Below are positions 35,002 to 47,621 of a stretch of DNA of 64,000 bases, in pieces. Origin of the DNA: Chrysemys picta bellii (taxonomy: Eukaryota > Chordata > Testudines > Emydidae); the NCBI RefSeq assembly GCF_011386835.1, contig NW_027052958.1, forward strand, positions 1 to 64,000, given 5' to 3'. Made by a program: the position numbers and the translations under genes. Each line of letters begins with the position of its first letter. The stretch's first letter is position 1. Below the pieces are notes generated by a model. That model made no database searches. It was given only the letters and a program-made list of their open reading frames with translations, and had not been told where the DNA came from.

Positions 35002-37420
35002 GCATAGCTCTGTCACCATAACCTCTAGGTGTGACTGTTAAGAGCTTTTCTTATTACAGTCTAGCTTCTTTAAATGAGTTGGAAATCTGATTGAATTACA
35101 AATTATATTATTAAATATGGAATATATGAAGAGTCTGGGGTGGTCTGTCACTGGAATATTCAAAGCCAAGAAAAAGGTGAGAGAACAAGTGGTGAATTTT
35201 AATAATATTGTGATTTTTTTTAAAATTGTTTTCTTTGGCAAAGTAAGAAACTACTTTATGCAGAAAATTAATGTCATCTAAAGTGTAACTCTGCTAAACT
35301 TGGAAAGTAGCTTAATTTATTATACTGTGAAACAGGCATTTTGAGTTCCATTTTAAATGCCAATGTCAACCTGTTGGGTGAGAACCAAATCCACTTCAAT
35401 TTAGGCTGAAACAATTTATTTTAGCCTTTATTATATATGTTTTCAGACAATGCTATTATCACCTATGAATTACATAAACATGCAAAAAAAGATAAGACAA
35501 GAAAAGGAAATGCTCAAGTTATCTTTCTTGGGGACAGGGTGACTCTTTTCAAATCTCTGCTATGCTTGGCTATTTTTCCTCTGTATCTTCTCCACTATTA
35601 TGTCAATCATCTATTTTTTTAATCCTCTGTTCTGTAACTTTGCACAGACTCAGTATAGCAAGCTACCTCATCTGTGTCTTTATCCGTATATATTCCACTC
35701 TAACCCCCTAATTAAAAGATTCTCCTGCATAAATCACAATAACTAACCCAAATTAATACATTTTTTGCTTATTCTGCTAAAACTTACTTATATCTATGTA
35801 GTTCCCAATGAATCTATTCCTTGCTGTCATGCTCACTGGCTCCATGCAGTTGTACTTACATTACAGCAATTTTTATTCTTTTTACTCATCTGTTTTTGTG
35901 GTCTTGAGTTTTTACTTGTTGGACGGGTGGAGGATGAGGGATTGTACCTGACTTACTGAAAGCTAACAGCTCTCTTCTCTACCCTGCTCTCTCCTTGGTC
36001 AAGAACTTTATTTCTGAGACACACAATCAGTTTTCTGATTTACAGACTGTTTCAGCAAAATCTGATGATCTAAAGCAGCAGAAATACATACAAAAAGCAA
36101 AAATTCCTTCCTATTTTCTTATAGTCTTATATATAATAATTTCTCTAACATTACTTAGTACATATTTGACTAACACAATTCATTACACAGTTCTCCAACA
36201 AAGGTTAACTATGTATGTGCTTGCTCATGGTGGCTCCATAATTTACAGTAGAACTTCAGAGTTACAAACACCAGAGTTACAAACTGATCAGTCAACCACA
36301 CAAATCTCATTTGGAACCAGAAGAACACAATTAGGCAGCAGCAGACACACCCCCTTTCCCTCCCCCCACCCCGCAAAAGGCAAATACAGTACTGTACTGT
36401 GTTAAACTACTAAGAAATAAAGCAAAAGCAGCATTTTTTCACATCCTTTTAAAATTATATTCAAGTAAATTGTTCATCTTCTGTTTTAAAAGCATCCAAC
36501 CATGAAGATGATTTAAATCTTAGCAGCAGTTCACTTTTTTATTACCTTTAAAAATAGTTACTTGTCTTAAAGAAAAGACTTCAGAAAATAAAAATGTGTT
36601 CTGTGGAGAGAAAAACAGTTATTCTGCTAGGACAGCTTTCTGGTAAATTGGTTGTAAGTCTCCCTAACATGCTGTGAATACAATGAAACTGTAAGAGGCA
36701 AAGGAGCGGCGGTAGTATTGTGTTCTGAGAAAATGTATAGTAGTGTGCTTTGGACAACTTTCAGACTTTTATCAGCAGATTGTTTTCACAATAGAAATTA
36801 CACTGGGAATTTATTAAATGGGGTTTCAGTGTACTCTAGTTCTTTATAAACCACCAAAATTACAAGCAATATATTATTTTAATAAAATGACAGATACACT
36901 GAAACACTTCTAATAGGAGAATTTCCCCTAAAAAGGAAATTCTTAGCATATTGATTTTCAGTTTAAAATTTCAGTCTAACCTACTTTAAACAATGAAAAT
37001 TCTTCTGTTCTTGCTGTTCAAAATAGTTCACTCATTTTTTTCAGTTGAATCAATGTGCTGATTCACTGTAAATTGAAAGTTGCATTGAATTTATCTCTTG
37101 TGCCTAAACACTTGTAGTTTTTTTTAGTTTTTGCTGCTCATTTATTGAAACTTAGCACACACTTGTACTATAGCCAAGTGTAATCTGTTATCAGTTTGGG
37201 ATGGGAGACCTGTGTGGGTGTTCACTAGGTCATGGAAGACTGTAAGCAGTTTTGGGGCAGAGACCATGACTTCCTCGTATGTATGTGGTCTTTTTTTTTT
37301 TTTAACAGTGCCTACTAAAGTGGGGTTTCAATCCTGATTGCGGGGGCGGGATTGCTATTGTAGTACAAATAATAAGTATTCCCCTTGCATCACTGTGATT
37401 TATGATTAAACTTTTTATAG
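35002..37420. other. Intron of the CENPF pseudogene, mostly unassigned
   Basis: AT-rich sequence. At 36,246 cagtagaacttcagagttac to about 36,400 resembles the left end of a Tigger/mariner-type MITE with a TA target. From about 37,150 to 37,375 there is a gatgggagacc block and an L2-type tail. No coding exon was found where the missing CENPF exon would be expected. Confidence 0.5.
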
Positions 37421-37522
37421 ACTGAAATGATGGAGCAAACCATGGAAAGAGTACAGAAATGGCAAAGAGAAGTTGAAATTAATCGTCGCTCCTTAGAAGA
37501 GAAAAGAAAAGAACGGGAAAAG
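37421..37522 (+). pseudogene. CENPF: CENPF coiled-coil exon, frame intact
   Basis: Thirty-four codons open in phase 0: TEMMEQTMERVQKWQREVEI, then NRRSLEEKRKEREK, alignable to the SLEQKIKEKEK region of CENPF. Acceptor tttttatag|ACT and donor AAAAG|GTAAGA are both good. Its start phase does not match the end of the 31,626 exon, which fits loss of an exon between them. Confidence 0.7.
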
Positions 37523-37644
37523 GTAAGACAAGACCCATTTTTTCACAAGTTTCAAGTTGCCTCCAGACTGCTGTTACCAGAGTGAACCTTGAGTATTTGT
37601 CCATGTAGATCCCACTCTAGGTGCATATGTGCCTCAGGCACGCA

Positions 37645-38745
37645 AGATTGGATTCTTCTTCTTTGAGTGCTTGCTCATGTCGATTCCATATTTGATGTGT
37701 GCGCGCCCCCTAGGGCCGGCTTTGGCAACCTCTGCAGCCCTGTGCTTATGCGCTGGTACATTGGGCCCTGCTAGTCCCATGCCCTCTCAGTTCCTTCTTT
37801 CCACCAGTGACGGTTGTTGGAACGCTTCCTGTTTTCACAAGTCCGATAGTGGTTTCTCTAACTTTGGACTCTGAGTTTTTCTTGTATATCGTTACTGTAG
37901 TGTTAGCAGTTAGCATTTAGGAGCGGAATCCCATTAGGGACATAGCCCCAAGGACGGGGTATGGCCGGGTCCCTGGGGTTTAAGCCATGGGCTGGGTGCA
38001 GCAAACCTATGTCTATTAGTGACATGAACACGAGCTGCCTTAAGTGCCTCAGAGAGGTACATATTAAAGAGAAGTGTAGGATCTGCAAAAACTTCAGACC
38101 TCGCACTCTTAAAGACAGGGATATCTGATTAAAAGCCATGTTGATGGAGGCTGCCCTGTGCCCTGCGTTGGAACCATGCCGCTGGAGATTGTGGTGCTCA
38201 AGTGTAGTTGGCTACAGCAACTACACTTCCCCAAGTGAGGGACCTTCCTGGGACCAAAGTATTGTCTTCCTGGACCTAATGATCTCCCCGCTGTCCCTGT
38301 TAGAGCCTTTATCGCCTCTCTATCAAGACAGGATTTTTGGTGACTGTTATCTCTGCTCAAAGGATAAGCTAGATTTAGGCATTAATGGCAGGACCTCTTT
38401 TACTATATTTCACAAAGACAAGATGACTGTTCTTTGATCTCGCCCTAGGTTCTTATTCAGAGTGGTCTCAGGCTTTTGTTTGCAACAGGGCATAGACCCT
38501 CAGGGTTTCCCCCAAAACCTCATTTGACTCCTGGAGAGGCAAAACTTCATATGAGTGGTGTCTTTAGGGCACTTTTCTATCACCTCCATAGAACAAAGCC
38601 TTTCCATAACTGGCCTAGAACTTTTTTTGTAATATTTGGGACAGGTCTAGAGGGCTCATTATTTCAACCCAGAGACTTTTGAAATGGATATTTGACTGCA
38701 TAAAGATCTTCTGTGAACTAAATAAATTAGATCCACCTTCTCATA
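37645..38745 (+). mobile_element. DIRS-like retroelement, internally deleted
   Basis: Opens ttcttctttgagtgcttgctcatg. The cysteine cluster MNTSCLKCLREVHIKEKCRI (about 38,025) matches the DIRS ORF1 knuckle. Near 38,550 the frame GVFRALFYHLHRTKPF resembles the tyrosine recombinase region. The material between (reverse transcriptase and RNase H) is largely missing. The family comparison is from memory. Confidence 0.65.
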
Positions 38746-38748
38746 TTA

Positions 38749-39440
38749 TAGGGTTACCATATAGCCTTAGCAAGCAAAAAAGAGGACGGGAGGAGACCCG
38801 CCCTAGCCCCACCCCCGTCCCGCCCTAGCCCCACCCCTGCCCCTCCCACTTCCCACCCCCCTCAGAACCCACAACCCTCTCCCCAGCTCCTTGTCCCCTG
38901 ACTGCCCCCTCCTGGGACCCCTGCACCTAACTGCCCCCCAGGACTCCACCCCCTACCTAAGCCTCCCTGCCTCTTCTCCCCTGACTGCCCCCTCCTGAGA
39001 CACCCCCCCAATCCTAACTGGCCCCCTAGGACCCTACCCCCTACTTGTACCCTGACTGCTCCAACCCTTATCCACACCCCCACCCCCAGACAGACCCCTG
39101 GGACTCCCACACCCCATCCAACCACTCCCCACCCCCTGAAAACCCCCCCAGAACTCCCGACCCATCTAAACCCCTCTGTTCCCAGTCCCATTGACTGCTC
39201 CGATTCCTCTCCCCACTCCTGCCCCCTGACAGCCCCTCCCAGAACTGCCAAGCCCCCCCTTGCTCCTTGTCCCCTGACTGCCCCCTCCTGGGATCCCTGC
39301 TCCTAACTGCCCTACAGAACCCCACCCCCTACCTAAGCCTCCCTGTTCCTTATCCCCTAACTGCCCCTTCCTAAGACCCCCCCCAACTGTCCCCCAGGAC
39401 CCTACCCGCTACCTGCCCAAAACCTTATCCCTACTCCCCC
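38749..39440. mobile_element. C-rich hAT-like element
   Basis: Begins tagggttaccatatagcc, then a long C-rich near-repeat built on cttgtcccctgactgccccc. The same motif fills the hAT element at 16.3 kb. The right end is not clear. The long G-rich open frames on the - strand come from composition. Confidence 0.6.
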
Positions 39441-41363
39441 CAGAAAGCTCCCCAGAAAGGGGGGTGCGTGTGTATGTGCGTGCATATTAAGATACCTGCT
39501 GATGCTACACTGTGCACTGTCAACCCAAAAGAACCCAATCTCATGCGCATGAGGCACGTGCACACCTAGAGCAGGATCCATGTAGCCAAAACAGCTCAAA
39601 AGAAGCCAGTTAGTGTAAAGAAAATAACTTTTTTGTAACATGATATTCTGATTTTGCCACTAAGGGGCAAATTTTAGTAGCTCGTATTCAAATTGAGGGA
39701 AAGTTAGTGGGAAAATATTTTAAGTATCTCCACTCTGACCTTCCCTCTTTCATTTTTTTTCTCCTTTGTCACACTCTCCCTTGCTACTTTTATTTGGATT
39801 TTTTCTTTTCTTTTAGTTTGGCAGCTGGATGGATCTGCATTTGTTAGTGAAACAATTTATTGGCCTACCACGAATTAAATTGACTAAAGCCATGTTCCTT
39901 ACCTGTTGATAATAGTAGTCTGGTGGTTATAACTTGGTAAGAGGAAGTGAATCCGTAGTTCTTCAAGGTAGGCTGGGCAGGCAGGCAGGCTACCAATTTG
40001 TTCACCTCTAATTTATAGTTAGATGATAAAAAAATCAGAAAAAAGCGTGAACATTTTGCTAGTAATTGGCTCACTTATTCCTGAGTGTGACCCTCCCCAC
40101 CTGCCTTCTTCTGCTCCTGGCAGGCCAGCCCAGGGTAGGAGTGGGCCTTTGGAAAGGGTATGAGGGCAGAGGGGCTGGGGGTAAGTGGGGGAGACAAAGA
40201 TTTGGGGAAATGGATCACTGGGATCCAAGAGGGTTGGGGACTTCATAGGATGGGTCTCTGGCTGGCAATGAGAGTGGGAACAGGCTGTGGGGGTACTTGA
40301 GGACATGGGATGGAGCAGGTGTCTTGCTAGAGGATAGGAGGGTGCTTAGGAGAAAGCAGAGGGGAAGCACTAGCACTTCACTACCTTCTCCATCTGACAA
40401 ACCTGCTATGATTTGTTAGAGGGGAGTCCTGCAACTGCTGCCAAGAGAATTTTGGCAGAGAGGTTTGTTGCCAGGAGACGCCACTAGTGCTTTCCCTTCC
40501 CTATCTTCCTCCACTTTCTGCTCCCCCACTTAGCTCTCTCTTTTCCTTACCAACCTCAACACCCTCTACTAAAAGTTCCGTGCCCCTCATAGCCCTATTC
40601 CCCCACATAAATTCCCTCTCAAATTCATGTAGAGCCCCAACCATAAGGACCGTGGGGCTGGGAAGAAGCCTCAAAAACTAATTATACCTGGATGGATATC
40701 TACTTTGCATCTCCTAAAGATTGCAGGAGATGGGCTGGATTCCTAAGGATCTTCGGAGGTGTGCATTAGTGAAGTTCTGCTCCCCCAGAACTGAGGCGGG
40801 AGGAGTGAATGCCCCTCTACCAAACTTCTGTTGCTACTCAGTCTTATGTTAAGTCAAATTGAAAAAAACTAAGGCAGTTTCCTCACAAAAAACATTTTTA
40901 CAGCAGTAAGTTAAACATGTAATCATAGCAAAGAAGGGAATTTTTTCCCCCAAAGGATCATGATTATTGGGGATTAGTCTGGTTGCTTAGTTGTAATGCT
41001 CAGTGTTGTTATGGAGATCTACTTTTGAATTGATATATAAGCTTCATTCCAATATTTGCTAGTATTTTTTTGATCCACCTGTGTTGGTGTAACAGATTCA
41101 GTAGGCTACTCTGATTGGCCACACTGAGTCCTGGCCATTAGTGGCCATAACCGAATTTAGGCTTTACTTAAAAATGGTTTTTAAACTCTTTTTGCTTCTG
41201 TAAGAGAGGGCTTTAGTGTAATTAGTAACTATTTACAGAGACTATTTACAGTCCCTCCCCCATGTTTTCCAGTGTTAATAGTTATAGTAACTTGACTAGA
41301 AACATGTAACAGGAGTGTGTTTCTCCCTCCTCCCTCCCCCTCCCCCATCTTCTACATTTCTAG
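39441..41363. other. Intron of the CENPF pseudogene, nothing recognised
   Basis: Mixed pyrimidine-rich sequence without recognisable exons or transposon ends. Open frames are short and low-complexity. Confidence 0.55.
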
Positions 41364-41486
41364 GAAGTATTACGTCAGCTCCGTGCCTTACAGACAGTGG
41401 CCCAGCAGTGCAAGGAGATGAAACTCAACCAGGACTTGCAGCAAGCCAAGAACGATTCCGATGGTCTACGGGCAGAACTTGACAAC
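41364..41486 (+). pseudogene. CENPF: CENPF coiled-coil exon, frame intact
   Basis: Forty-one codons in phase 0: EVLRQLRALQTVAQQCKEMK, then LNQDLQQAKNDSDGLRAELDN, matching the SFQTLDQECIQMKA...ELQQAKNMHNVLQAELD region with a few residues fewer. Acceptor catttctag|GAA; donor AAC|GTAGGA. Confidence 0.85.
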
Positions 41487-41765
41487 GTAGGATTTTTAAT
41501 ATCTCAACTATTCAAATGGAAGTGGTGATGCTGAGTTTTTATTTCATGTAAAATTTTAACTGTCCTCTTTTTTGTGTTTAAAGATCTATACGTGACTAAT
41601 ATTTAAGTGCAACTAAATACATCACAGGTGAGAGCAAGCTGCGCTATGTTCCTGTCACAGGGTGAGCTGGTCCATTCAAAGACTGGGGCACAGCTGCACT
41701 TTTTCTCAGGTTTAGCCCATCTCCCTGTATGATGGGAATGAATACAAGGGTCATGTGACAGAAGC

Positions 41766-41800
41766 ATGCGTCTAAACCAGGCCTGCTGGTTTAGATGCAT
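41766..41800. repeat. Short inverted repeat
   Basis: A 15-bp stem with one mismatch (atgcgtctaaaccag and its partner) around gcctg. Confidence 0.7.
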
Positions 41801-43656
41801 GGCAGCCTGTAGTCATTCAAGAGAGAGACCCCCCCCCACGCGCCAAAAGTTCAGAGAGACACTCTCTCTCTCCTTAGTTCCCAGGCAGAGAGCCTGTGAA
41901 GAGGACAGGTGACAATTTTCCAGAACTCTAAGGCAGAAGACTTTGGGGGGAAGAGATTTACAAGGAACTGGAAACTGTGCAGGGATAAGCCTCCATTGAT
42001 GGACCTGCAGGATGCAGAAATCCCAGCTAAGAGAGGGGCTGGACTGCAGGGATGGGCATGTTCTGATAAAAACCTGGAAAAACTTGAGGCATTATAAACG
42101 GAAAGGAATAATTGAGGCTGGTAAGGGTATATTTGAGTGTTGTGTTATGATAATAAACCAAACTGGAAGAGAGCACTACTGTAAAATCGCCACATGTGAT
42201 AGCTGGTTTGATGCAAGATTGAAGGTAAACTGAGGTAGCAGATGGGCCCAAAGGCAGTTTGGGGGTAATGCCCTGGAACCCTTCCCTTTAGACTTGTTCG
42301 GATTTGAGCACTGCTTCTTTTCTACCCACACTCTCTAATAGAAAACTGCTTTTTTATTTTTGATACACATGGTCTACACTGACTTAATACAGAGGTTCTA
42401 AATTTGTCCACGATAGCTGTCCGGCATAGCTATGTGTCATCCTAGCTGTGTGAGCACATTAATCAAACATTTTCTACAGAGGAGAAAATATTAACCACTA
42501 CACATACTCTTCTTTCCATGTTTACTCTTGAAACACTCGCTTCATACTGAAACTTGGACGTCTAAAGGTTTTTATCCAGAAAAGCGTACTCCTTTCTAGA
42601 ATGGAACTAAATTATTTCATTCTCATTTTTTTCTCTCTTGATGTTGGTAATAAATTTACTTCCTTTTTAATTTGGAGTACTATAGAGCTCTTATGACAGA
42701 TATAAAACAGATTAAAAAGGTTGAAAACCAGGTAGAATTTGGTGGTGTCACAGTTATGGTCTCGTTAACTTCCTGGTTTAGATAGCGATATAAAGTCAGG
42801 TGATAAATTTAAGATTGAGCATAGCACTACACTAATTTCCCTTATCCCCAAAGAATGTGGTTCTGGAGACAGAGGTGCAAGCTGAATGTCTTTGTTGGTC
42901 CATAAATACAGGGAATTAAGGTGTACAAATACTGGTTTTTAAGAACATGTAACCTATTCCTTGAATATATAGTAAGTGGGAAAGGTAGAGTAATTTGTCA
43001 ATCTCTTGATATTTGTGTGAGAGAAATAAAGCATCTGACTTGCTGTACCCAAACAAAAAGTGAGAACTGTGTTTTTCTCCGACATTTGGATTGTACAGAA
43101 CTGAGTCTAGTTTGGTATTGATCCTTTCTGTTTGTTGGCTGTTCAATGGCATATTTGGTGATAGCTGATCATCAGTCCAACACCTAAACGTTACCTCTCA
43201 AATGAGCAGTTGAGGACTGAGTGGGAATGGGGAAGCATCTTCTAAACCTAATAGGTGCTTGCTTTGACAAAATATGTTACGTTAAAAAAAATTTGATCAA
43301 GTGTTAAATCTGCTGCCCTTATGATTGAACTTAAAAGAAAGCTCTGGTTAGGATTCCCAATGATTAACAGACTGTACTATAAATATTGCTTAAATTATGA
43401 ATATATTTATACATTACAACTATATACTTGAAAATGTGCCTGAAAATATTTTTCATATCCTTGCCCAGTCTTGAGTTAAAGATTTGTGTTACCTTAACAT
43501 GTACTGGTTTTGGTATGATACAGAATCTAGAACCCGGGACTGGACAGTGAAAGGAGGATGGATTTTTCAGATATCTGGCCTATTTTTAATTGTACTTTTT
43601 TAAAGCCATCAGATTAAATATGACTACAAATAAAATGTGATGTGTTTTCCTCATAG

Positions 43657-43779
43657 GCAATAGCAGTGAAACATCATTTGGAAAACAACTCCAATGAGCT
43701 TACAGAGAGGCTGTGCAGAGCAGAAGAGGCTTTACTGGCAAGCCAGTCAAAGCAAAATGAGTTGAGGAGAAACTTTGAG
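43657..43779 (+). pseudogene. CENPF: CENPF coiled-coil exon, frame intact
   Basis: Forty-one codons in phase 0: AIAVKHHLENNSNELTERLC, then RAEEALLASQSKQNELRRNFE, matching QQLENN...LCRAEQAFQASQIKENELRRSME. Acceptor cctcatag|GCA and donor GAG|GTAAAG are both usable. Confidence 0.9.
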
Positions 43780-44233
43780 GTAAAGAAATCAGAGGGGCAA
43801 CTGGAATAATTAACAATTTAAACTGGAAATCAGTAAGAACTGGTGCCATGTAGGCCTTACTGACTCACAGGGGAACTCTGCAAGCTGTGTGTTGGAGAAT
43901 AGTGTATTTCCACCAGAAGTTGTGTTTCGATACTGTCTTAATCTGGCTGTCCTTTTTTGGACCATCTTAAGACTGTGACAATGTTCCTCCTCTGCCTTGG
44001 TGAGCCCTGCGCTTATTGGCGGATTTGCTCACCTCAGAGATTCACGGCAGCCCTCAGTTTGGACACTTTTGTGGCTCAAACCTGCCATTCATTCAGCTAA
44101 CCTCATCACTGGCCAGCATGGGGAAAAGGAAGGAGAACAATCCCCGTAGTCTCTCCTGACCCACCTTGGGTCATGGGGACAGGCCAGGGACCTTCCCCTC
44201 TGGTGGGACTCACAGTCCAAGTCAACTCCTCTT

Positions 44234-44357
44234 AGGGTGACCAGATGTCCCGATTTTATAGGGACAGTCCCGATTTTTGGGTCTTTTTCTTATATAGGCT
44301 CCTATTACCCCCCACCCCCTGTCCCGATTTTTGACACTTGCTGTCTGGTCACCCTGA
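44234..44357. mobile_element. Short MITE with agggtgacc ends
   Basis: Left end agggtgaccagatgtcc, right end the complement of agggtgaccagaca. The 8-bp repeat ctcctctt lies at 44,226-44,233 and 44,358-44,365. Its interior has repeated tcccgattttt. Confidence 0.8.
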
Positions 44358-44926
44358 CTCCTCTTATATCCAATAGGGGGAAGGGAGAGGGGGGAACCTG
44401 GGCCTGCCCTCTACTCTGGGTTTCAGCCCAGGGCCCTGTGGATCGCAGCTGTCTACAGGGTTTCATGTAACACCTGTGTGACAGCTACAACTCCCTGCGC
44501 TACTTCCCCATAGCCTCCTGCCAACACCTTCTTTATCCTCACTACAGGACTTTCCTCCTGATTCCAGATAGCGTTTGTACTCCTCGGTCTTCCAGCAGCA
44601 CGCCCTCTCACTCTCAGCTCCTTGCGCACCCTTCACTGACTGAAGTGAGGTCTTTTTTAAACCAGGTGCCCTGATTAGCCTGCCTATCTTAATTGATTCT
44701 AGCAGCTTCTTAATTGGCTCCAGGTGTCCTAATTAGCCTGCCTGCCTCAATTGGTTTCAGAAAATTCCTGATTTTTCTGAAACTGCCCCGTTATCTTACC
44801 CAGGGAAAAGGGACCTGCTTAATCTGGGGCTAATATATCTGCCTTCTCTCACTCTCCTGTAGCGGGCCCCTGCCCTGTGGACCCAACCGGCCTCCCCGCC
44901 CTTTCACCGTAAGCCGGCTATACGAC

Positions 44927-45464
44927 TTGAAGCTGGTTCGTTTCCAGACTGCGCCAAGGAAATATCTATACACGCTCGTGCTCCACACCCTGCACTTCCT
45001 CACTCTCGCGTCACACCCCGACACAAAGTGGCGGGACCTCCTGCCACTTCTAGAGGGTGAGGAGCCCCGGTGGGCCAGCCTATACTCCCTGTTCCCAAGG
45101 CCTGCCGGGGATGTCAGTTGGCAGCTCCTTCATGGGGCTGTGAGCACGGGCATGTACTTGGCGCGGTTCACCCCCGTCCCGGGACACTTGCCTCTTCTGC
45201 GGCGTGAGGAAGACCCTGGCGCACGTTTACCTGGAGTACGCCAGGTTGCAGCCCCTATTCCGGGTCCTCACAGATATCCTGTTGCGTTTCTGGCTGCACT
45301 TTTCCCCTCACCTCCTTATTTATGCACTCTCTATCCGTGGCCCCACAAAGTCATGGGACCTCCTTGTCAACCTCCTCTTGGTCCTGGCTAAAATGGTCAT
45401 CTATAAAACCAGGGAGAGGAGGTTGGCGGATAGAGTCTCCTGTGACTGTGGGGCCTCTTTCTGA
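44927..45464 (+). pseudogene. LINE ORF2 C-terminus with zinc-knuckle (zf-RVT type)
   Basis: Two overlapping frames joined by a shift near 45,180 read DVSWQLLHGAVSTGMYLARF, then TCLFCGVRKTLAHVYLEYARLQPLF and LLIYALSIRGPTKSWDLLVN, ending in TRERRLADRVSC. The W..LHGA...G..L.RF..P...C.FCG...T..H pattern is the zinc-binding region after the reverse transcriptase of L1/Tx1-like LINEs. The usual Cys after the His is Tyr here (YLEYARL), one sign of decay. Clade placement is tentative. Confidence 0.6.
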
Positions 45465-46203
45465 TCCTCCGTCCATTCATGCACCTGGGCAGAGTTCCTC
45501 TGGGCGGCGTCCACTGACTCCCTTGATGCCTTCGAGGAGCAGTGGGCACTGTCCGGGGTTCTCTTCTCATTGTCCCATTCAGGTTCCCTTCAGACCCTTT
45601 GACCGCACTCCTGTCCCTGTTATTTCATTAGTTGTCCCCCAAAATCACTTGGTTTCCAGGTCTTGTGGATCCCCCGCTAAGGCTGGGGGGATCTTTTAGC
45701 ACTTCCTGGATCCCAATAGGATCACTCTCCTGTAGCCCTCTGGCCCGACCCTGTCACAAGACCTATAGAAGTGATACAAAATAAGGCCCTGATCTTGCCG
45801 TTTTTGCAATTGATTCCATGTGGACTGACCCCAGGCACAAAATTGGTTGTATGGTCAGGGTTTCAAAAAATTATTTTGCACTAGCTATACTACAGATAGG
45901 GTTACAGTTCATATGGAATTATTTGTCTAATCTAATTATGTCGTATGGTTCAAAAGACTCTTTGTTTAGTCCTAAAAATAAAATATATTAAATATCGGGT
46001 TGAGTTCATTTGGAAATTCTAGAATCATTAGCTGCTTCCTAAGTATAAGTGTGTTTGGCCTAATTCCAAGATTTCGTGGAGGAATGGGTACTTTTTTGGT
46101 CACACAATCAATTTAAAGCAAGAGAAAATCCCCAAAATGATTTGTACATTTTTACTTTTTCAAGCACTATAGACTAGCATTATCATCAAAATTCTAACTA
46201 TGA

Positions 46204-46288
46204 AGCCAGATCCTGACCTGGAATATATCAGCATAGCTCCATTGAAATCAATAAAGTTATTCCAATTTACACGAAAAGGATTTGGCTG
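46204..46288. repeat. Self-complementary hairpin repeat, copy 2
   Basis: The stretch agccagatcctgacc...atcagcatagctccattg is followed by its imperfect complement ending aaggatttggct. This is the same family as 14,722 and 54,904. Confidence 0.6.
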
Positions 46289-46534
46289 TAAATTTTGATT
46301 TAAAAAAAAACCTTGATTGTAGATTAAAAGATTTTCCTTTTAATTTGGAATTAGAAGGAAAATGAAAGGGAAGAGAAGTCAGAATAGTCATAGAAGCAAC
46401 AGCCGAGATTTTTTTTTTTAAGTTCTTATATTGTGCCAATTGCTGGTGTATCTGAATGCTTTCCAGAGTTAAGAATAATTAAGGTGACTAGCATCTGTTA
46501 TTTGAGGTTTCTATTTCTCCCATATCCCCCAGAG

Positions 46535-46743
46535 CAGTGGTTTTCAACCGCTGGTCCACAGACCCCTGGGAGTTTGCAGACTGTCTAAGAGGTCCTCGAA
46601 AGGTTGTCCTTACAACGGAACAGTGGTTTTCAACCCGTGGTCTGTGGGGATCCACAGACTATGTCTAAGATTTCCAAAGAGGTCTGCGCCTCCATTTGAA
46701 ATTTTCTAGGGTCCGCAAATGGAAAAGAGGTTGAAAGCCATTG
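46535..46743. mobile_element. hAT element with cagtggttttcaacc ends
   Basis: Left end cagtggttttcaaccg, right end the complement of caatggctttcaacc. The flanks ccccagag and tcccagaa match at 6 of 8. A second left-end-like copy begins at 46,621, so the unit is partly duplicated inside. Confidence 0.75.
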
Positions 46744-47558
46744 TCCCAGAAGGTAAAGGGTGTGTGTGTGGGGTGGGGTGGGGTGGGGGGAGTGTAAATA
46801 TGAAAAATGGTGATGTTAGTTGTCATTCTAAGTTTTTGCAGGAGTGAATTTCATAGTATTGGGCCAGCTCCTGAAAAAGCCCTGTCTCCTGCATATGCTA
46901 GTTTTACTTCTGATGTGTAGACAGTTGTTCCTGAGGAACACAGCTACTGAAGTCTGAGAGAGTAAGATGGAATTTTGGGCCCATGTTCTTTATAACTTCA
47001 AAAATAAAGACAGATTTGATTGAGTGTTCTGTTGGGGAATCAGCGGAGTGAGTGAAACATAGGACTGATGTACTCAAGTGAACCTGTATTACTGAGGAGG
47101 TGTGCTGCTGTGTTCTGTAACTGTTGCAGATTTTTCAGGGCAGATGCATTCGAGTCTAAATACGTTGGATTTCGATTATTCAAGCAAGAGTTAATGATGG
47201 CCTATGTGATTGAGGCCAAATTATAATTGCAAATGATGGGATGGGATGTACATGAAGGTGGGAGAATGCATGTCTTGTAAATGGTTTTGTGAAAGTCCAG
47301 CATCAGAGCATGGGATTTTTTTGCAGCTATGTTAGGTTGTTGGTTCCAGATTTTTGTTGAATGCTTCTTAATCAGAGCCACTTGTGCTGAGTCAAGCAAG
47401 AGGGGCGGGCCTTTCAGCCATTTAAACCCCTTGAATTTCATTGGTATTTTGAACACAGGAAGCTCAGAATTCCTGCAGCTTTGAGACATTTTTCAGACAT
47501 CAGCATTGTCTAAAAATTTTGTCTCTTGACAACTGTGTATTTTAGAATGATTGATAAT

Positions 47559-47561
<3 letters not shown>

Positions 47562-47619
<58 letters not shown>
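47562..47619. repeat. (GT)29 microsatellite
   Basis: An uninterrupted GT run of 58 bp. Confidence 0.97.

Positions 47620-47621
<2 letters not shown>

Larger units (their letters stand above)
43974..45758 (+). mobile_element. LTR-like TG...CA element carrying a LINE ORF fragment
   Basis: It starts TGTGACA and ends TGTCACA. It is flanked by the 4-bp repeat agac (43,970-43,973 and 45,759-45,762), as a single insertion would be. Inside are a MITE (44,234-44,357), a C/T-rich part, and from about 44,927 a degenerate non-LTR retrotransposon ORF end. A G-rich and pyrimidine-rich tail follows. TG...CA ends are typical of LTRs, but a LINE ORF inside is not. It may be a composite or a LINE with fortuitous ends. 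Confidence 0.5.

Noticed and set aside
36036..36110. Possible missing CENPF exon after a tttacag acceptor (TVSAKSDDLKQQKYIQKA)
   Set aside because: Residues do not align with the expected CENPF segment and there is no donor at the end.
37150..37240. 5S rRNA-derived SINE (gatgggagacc motif)
   Set aside because: The motif is short and the rest of the 5S internal promoter could not be matched.
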